From contig NZ_JAANCM010000013.1 in NCBI RefSeq assembly GCF_011603255.1, positions 1 through 64,000 of the forward strand: 64,000 bases of DNA, read 5' to 3'. This DNA is from Ferranicluibacter rubi. Lineage in GTDB: Bacteria > Pseudomonadota > Alphaproteobacteria > Rhizobiales > Rhizobiaceae. The position numbers were made by a program, and so were the translations under genes. The first letter of the stretch is position 1; each line of letters begins with the position of its first letter. Under the pieces are notes generated by a model. That model worked only from the letters and a program-made list of their open reading frames with translations. It made no database searches and was not told where the DNA came from. This document shows positions 60,053 through 64,000 of this stretch, piece after piece.

Positions 60053-61393
60053 CTATTGCAGCAGTTTGTTCCAGATGTCCCGTTGGGGCGTGTTGCGGTT
60101 GCGGTAAAGCAGCATGACCTGCTCCGCCTCGGAGCTGCTTTCCTGCGTCCGGTGGCGTATGGCCTCCGCCTGATCGATCTTCAGGAGCTTTTCGCTCGGC
60201 ACCAGCACCGTCAGTTTCTGCCTCACGCCGCGCAGCTTTTCCTCGCCGAGCGTCTCCCACTCGCCGCCGGCATAGGCGGTGAAGGCCTGGCTGGCGACGA
60301 TGTGGGTGGAATGCTTCTTGGTCAGCCCCTGCAGGCGGGAGACCTCGTTGACGGCGGTGCCGAAGGTGGAGAAGGTGAGGCGGTCGCGCAGGCCGACATT
60401 GCCGAACATGACGTTGCCGATATGCAGGCCGATGCCGTAGCCGACCTCGCTCAGCCCGTTTTCCCGCCGTTCGCTGTTCATCTCGGCCATGCGCGCCGTG
60501 GCCTGGCGCACGGCCTCCATGGCGGCAAGGGCCGCGGCCTGCGACGGTTCGCGGTGGCGCCCGCAGGGATAGACGGCGAGAAAGCCATCGCCGAGGAAGC
60601 TGAGAATCTCGCCACCGCCGCGGTTGAACGGCGTGGCGATGGCGTCGAAGAACTGGTTGAGCGTGTCGATATAGGCCTGACGGCCTTCGCGTTCGGCAAG
60701 GACGGTCGATTGGCGCATGTCGGCCATGACGAGCACGGCGCGGATGGTTTCACCGTCGCCGCGCCGGATCTGGCCGGACAGCACGCGCTTGCCGGCGTTT
60801 TCGCCGAGATAGGTGGTGAGCATGTTGTCAGCGAGCTTGCCGAGCACGGCCATTTTGGCGGCAACGGCCAGGCTGCTCTGGAGCCGCAGCATGGCCTCGA
60901 TCAGCTGGTCGGAGAAACCTTCCGGCGCGTCCGTGGTCCAGGAGCCGACCATGCCCTGTCCGTGGCTTTCGCTGAAGGACTGCACGAAGGCGAAGTAATC
61001 GGTCGCGCCGTCGCGCTTCAGTTCCTCGAAGATCGGGAACTCGATCGGAGACTCCGGCGTGATGCGGCGGCGCAGATGGTCGAGGTCGTGGGAATAGAGG
61101 TAGTAATAGGGGCTGCGCAGGAAGCGCTCTGCATCCGTCTCGCTCTGACCGGCGCGAAAGCCCTCGACGGTGACGCCCTTGCCGCGCTGCCAGGTGAAGC
61201 CGAGCGCGTCGTAAAGTGGATGGAGCATGGCGAAGCTCAGATGCACGCGCGACAGTGGCACGCCGGCGGCGGCCAGCCGTTCGCAGAAGCCCGTCACCAG
61301 CATTTCGAGCGAGGCGCCGTTGAGCGCCGTCTGCTTGAGCCATAGGGACACGCGATCGAGCAGATGGGTGGAAACCTGCTGCATCTGGGTCAT
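60053..61393 (-). CDS. Class III adenylate/guanylate cyclase
   Basis: A 446-residue protein. Residues 1-190 form a sensor-like region common in rhizobial cyclases (LDRVSLWLKQTALNGASLEMLVTGFCERLAAAGV). The catalytic homology domain spans about 210-390: metal Asp in VLVMADMRQST, second metal Asp in FLGDGFLAVYP, and FGTAVNEVSRLQ with the transition-state Asn and Arg. Thr in FGT points to class IIIb. The residue usually Lys before FxGDG is Ser (ILSFLGDG), which may weaken purine selectivity. No membrane helix. The gap 59856-60052 holds the divergence from the importer but no clear terminator. Confidence 0.88.
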   Translation of the reverse strand: MTQMQQVSTHLLDRVSLWLKQTALNGASLEMLVTGFCERLAAAGVPLSRVHLSFAMLHPLYDALGFTWQRGKGVTVEGFRAGQSETDAERFLRSPYYYLYSHDLDHLRRRITPESPIEFPIFEELKRDGATDYFAFVQSFSESHGQGMVGSWTTDAPEGFSDQLIEAMLRLQSSLAVAAKMAVLGKLADNMLTTYLGENAGKRVLSGQIRRGDGETIRAVLVMADMRQSTVLAEREGRQAYIDTLNQFFDAIATPFNRGGGEILSFLGDGFLAVYPCGRHREPSQAAALAAMEAVRQATARMAEMNSERRENGLSEVGYGIGLHIGNVMFGNVGLRDRLTFSTFGTAVNEVSRLQGLTKKHSTHIVASQAFTAYAGGEWETLGEEKLRGVRQKLTVLVPSEKLLKIDQAEAIRHRTQESSSEAEQVMLLYRNRNTPQRDIWNKLLQ

Positions 61394-61650
61394 GTCGATC
61401 TTCCCGCTGTTTGCTGCGAACGATCACCACAGGCCGATATCAACCCCCCGGCATGACGCGATCGTCTTCACGATATAATGACGCGGTATGGCGGAAACCA
61501 GAACGGCGACGACGAAAAGTTGGCGATGGCTGCCGCGAGGGAATTCGCATGATGGCCTGGCCCCGATATCCTGGCCTTGACAGCGGCAGGCCAAGTCCGC
61601 ATCTGCCATGGCTCCGGCGTGCGAGGCGCGCCCAACAGGCAAGGCACCCG

Positions 61651-62982
61651 ATGAGCACGTCCTCCCACGCGGTTCTTCTGTCGCGGATCGCCGATCGCAC
61701 GGCGCATGCCGGCGTCATCGGCCTTGGCTATGTCGGACTGCCGCTGGCCATCGCCATCGCGCGCAAGGGTTTCACCGTCACCGGCTTCGATATCGACCCC
61801 GGCAAGATCGTCGCCATCGAAGCGGGCCGGTCCTATATCGAGGCGGTTGGCGACGACGTTCTCTCCGCCGAGCGGGACGCCGGACGGTTTTCCGCGACGG
61901 TCGATTTCGATGGCCTTGCCGCCTGCGACGTCATCGTCATCTGCGTGCCGACACCGCTGACGCGGCATCGCGATCCCGACCTCACCTATATCGTGAAGAC
62001 CTGCCAGGAGATCGCCCTGCGGCTGCGGTCGGGGCAGCTCGTGGTGCTGGAATCCACCACCTATCCCGGCACGACGACGGATGTCGTGCGGCCAATCCTG
62101 GCCGCCACCGGGCTCGATATCGGGGGGGAGGTCTTCCTCGGCTTCTCGCCGGAACGCGAAGACCCCGGCAATCGCGATTTCTCGACCACCAGCATTCCGA
62201 AGATCGTCGCCGGTGACGGCGATGCGGCAGCGGAAGCGATGGAAGCGTTCTATTCGGCCGTGGTCGAGCGCGTCGTGCCCGTCTCCACGACGGCGACGGC
62301 GGAGGCTGTGAAGCTGACGGAGAACATTTTTCGGGCGGTCAATATCGCGCTGGTCAACGAGCTGAAGACCGTGTTCGAAGCCATGGGCATCGACATCTGG
62401 GAGGTGATCGACGCGGCGAAGACCAAGCCGTTCGGCTATATGCCGTTTTATCCCGGCCCCGGTCTCGGCGGGCACTGCATTCCGATCGATCCGTTCTATC
62501 TCACCTGGAAATCCCGTGAATACGACATGCCGACCCGCTTCATCGAGCTTGCGGGCGAGATCAATTCGGCCATGCCGAAACATATCGTCGGGCGGCTTGC
62601 GGAAGCGCTCGATATTCACCTCGGCAAGGCCCTCAGCCGGTCGCGCGTGCTGATCATTGGGCTCGCCTACAAGAAGAACGTGCCTGATATCCGCGAGAGC
62701 CCGTCGCTGAAACTGATTGAGCTGATCGAGGAGCGCGGCGGCAGCGCATCCTTCCATGATCCGCATGTGGACGAGATCCCGAGGACGCGCGAATATCTGT
62801 CGCTGAAGGGTCGGCGCTCTGTGCCGCTGAGCGAACTTGCCGGTTTCGATGCCGTGTTGGTCGCCACCGATCACGACGATGTCGATTATGCGCTGATCGC
62901 GCAGCAGGCGCCGCTGATCATCGACACGCGCAACGTCTTTGCCCGCCGCGGCCTTCAAGGTGGATTGATCGTGAAGGCCTGA
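61651..62982 (+). CDS. UDP-glucose/GDP-mannose dehydrogenase family (WbpA/TviB-type) protein
   Basis: A 443-residue nucleotide-sugar 6-dehydrogenase. It has the Rossmann start AGVIGLGYVGLPLAIAIARKG, the VICVPTPLTRHRDPDLTYI segment, ESTTYPGTTTDV, GFSPEREDPGN and the catalytic Cys in GGHCIPIDPFYLTWKSRE near residue 275. SPEREDPGN with GHCIPIDP fits the UDP-N-acetyl-hexosamine dehydrogenase subgroup more than UDP-glucose dehydrogenase. It would make a uronic acid donor for a surface polysaccharide. ATG 61651 follows AAGG at 61641; the region 61394-61650 shows nothing else. Confidence 0.9.
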   Translation: MSTSSHAVLLSRIADRTAHAGVIGLGYVGLPLAIAIARKGFTVTGFDIDPGKIVAIEAGRSYIEAVGDDVLSAERDAGRFSATVDFDGLAACDVIVICVPTPLTRHRDPDLTYIVKTCQEIALRLRSGQLVVLESTTYPGTTTDVVRPILAATGLDIGGEVFLGFSPEREDPGNRDFSTTSIPKIVAGDGDAAAEAMEAFYSAVVERVVPVSTTATAEAVKLTENIFRAVNIALVNELKTVFEAMGIDIWEVIDAAKTKPFGYMPFYPGPGLGGHCIPIDPFYLTWKSREYDMPTRFIELAGEINSAMPKHIVGRLAEALDIHLGKALSRSRVLIIGLAYKKNVPDIRESPSLKLIELIEERGGSASFHDPHVDEIPRTREYLSLKGRRSVPLSELAGFDAVLVATDHDDVDYALIAQQAPLIIDTRNVFARRGLQGGLIVKA

Positions 62983-62986
62983 GGCG

Positions 62987-64000
62987 TCAGGCCGCGGGTG
63001 CGGCCTGCATGGGTGCTTTCAGGTGGCTTGCCGCCATGGCATAGCCGCCATTGGCGCCGTCGATGAAGTGCATGTGGTCGCGGCTGAGCGCGGTCGGCAC
63101 GATGCAGGTCATCAGTGCCTCGTCCTGCCGGTGGAGGCCGTAGCGGCAGACGCCTTCGGACGCCGCGCGTTCCAGCCGCGCCTCCAGACTGACGAGGCGC
63201 CCCGCATCAATGTCGATGGTCATCTTCAAGCCATCGTCGAACTTGCGGAAGTCCGAATTGCTGGCGACATCTTGGCGGTAGATCTTCGGATCGAAGCGGC
63301 CGAGCGTCATTCCAAGTTTTGCCAAGCTGTAGGTCAGTGCCGCCTCCACGAGGATGCGGCCGCGCTGGCGCAGGCGGCCGGGTTTTCCGACCGTGCGCAC
63401 TTCCGTCTCCAGACCCTCGCGGGAGAGGCCGAGCGTCGGACCTTCCGCCGGGACCGGATGGCCTTCGCGTTCCTCGCCCGAGGCCAGCGCGACGACATCG
63501 GAAACCAGCGCCGAAAACGGTCCGGCCTCCTTGCCGGGGCAGGGCACCGCGATGATCGAGACGATGGCGCCGTGACGGGAGGCGATGGGGTTCCAGCGAC
63601 AGGAGAGCCCGGTGAGGTCGGGGCGGGCACCTGCGGGCGCGGGCGCGACGAGATAGCGTCCGGCCTTCATCTCCGTCTCCGCCCATGCGCCACCGCCGCC
63701 GGCAAACATCGCATAGGACACGTCCGGGCTGACCTGAAAGCGTGCCACGCGCACATCGAGCCCGGCTTTGCGGATGTCGGAGACCGGGACGAGGGCGGCC
63801 CGCAGGTCGAGATCGAGCTCTTCGCGGGCGTAAAGCTGCACGGCGGCCAGCGCCGATGTGGCCGCGACGAGGGCCGAGGGAGGAAGCGCCACGAGCGCGC
63901 CATCGCCGCCGAAGACGAAGGGAAGGTCGAAATGGCCGACCGCGTTGAGCACCGCCGAGATGACGCTGGCGCCGGCCATGTTTACGGCCTTGTATCGACC
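62987..64000 (-). CDS. DUF3095 domain protein (5' end outside the window)
   Basis: The reading frame stays open to the window edge on the minus strand; immediately before the internal MAGASVISAVLNA it reads GRYKAVN, the conserved DUF3095 context, so the true start lies beyond base 64000. At least 337 codons are present. FVFGGDGALVALPP near the N-terminus and the C-terminal RDHMHFIDGANGGYAMAA are family hallmarks. The GGDGA motif recalls the second metal site of class III cyclases. Biochemical role is unknown. Convergent with the dehydrogenase, 4 bases apart. Confidence 0.88.
   Translation of the reverse strand, partial: GRYKAVNMAGASVISAVLNAVGHFDLPFVFGGDGALVALPPSALVAATSALAAVQLYAREELDLDLRAALVPVSDIRKAGLDVRVARFQVSPDVSYAMFAGGGGAWAETEMKAGRYLVAPAPAGARPDLTGLSCRWNPIASRHGAIVSIIAVPCPGKEAGPFSALVSDVVALASGEEREGHPVPAEGPTLGLSREGLETEVRTVGKPGRLRQRGRILVEAALTYSLAKLGMTLGRFDPKIYRQDVASNSDFRKFDDGLKMTIDIDAGRLVSLEARLERAASEGVCRYGLHRQDEALMTCIVPTALSRDHMHFIDGANGGYAMAASHLKAPMQAAPAA

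Overview
The window is about 64 kb of GC-rich DNA, densely coded and in long 4-base-overlapping operons. Codon use, family content (SorC, HigBA, PaoABC-like oxidoreductase, several Ku proteins, YtfQ-type sugar importer, DUF3095) and the GGAAC-N16-CGTT stress promoters point to an alphaproteobacterium of the Hyphomicrobiales, most likely Rhizobiaceae (Rhizobium, Shinella or Ensifer type). The assignment is inferred; there is no rRNA or other marker here. No tRNA, rRNA, insertion sequence, phage or CRISPR array was seen.

Layout. 1-3176: tail of a peptide ABC ATPase, an amidase, an inositol-monophosphatase-family enzyme and a HigBA toxin-antitoxin pair whose promoter looks leaderless. 3310-10377: a thiamine operon behind a TPP riboswitch (thiX, thiY, thiM, thiE, thiD) that runs on into a two-gene TRAP transporter and ends at a strong hairpin. 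10383-12940: M24 peptidase with its GntR-type regulator, and a PPOX-fold stress protein. 13021-24594: SorC regulator and divergent transaldolase, then araBAD and a YtfQRT-YjfF-type furanose ABC importer; two of the promoters share a 17-bp palindrome.

24619-39605 looks like a general-stress island: two small hydrophilic proteins, a YdeP-type molybdoenzyme, a PPC/DUF296 protein and SDR, a PaoABC-like aldehyde oxidoreductase with a catalase-like gene, Ku and LigD for end joining, a second Ku, and a PQQ-type sugar dehydrogenase. Two of its divergent intergenic regions carry back-to-back EcfG-type promoter boxes.

39811-64000 is an envelope, polysaccharide and second-messenger region: GT4 plus deacetylase, OmpW-like protein, diguanylate cyclase, MBL-fold hydrolase, metallophosphoesterase, then one long minus-strand run containing a peptide/oligomer ABC importer (ATPase, binding protein, two permeases), three glycosyltransferases, a very unusual ABC exporter in which every ATPase motif is degenerate, and a cyclic-nucleotide-binding protein. 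A class III cyclase, a nucleotide-sugar dehydrogenase and a truncated DUF3095 protein close the window. The degenerate ABC exporter with its glycosyltransferases and cNMP-binding partner is the best candidate for an undescribed system.
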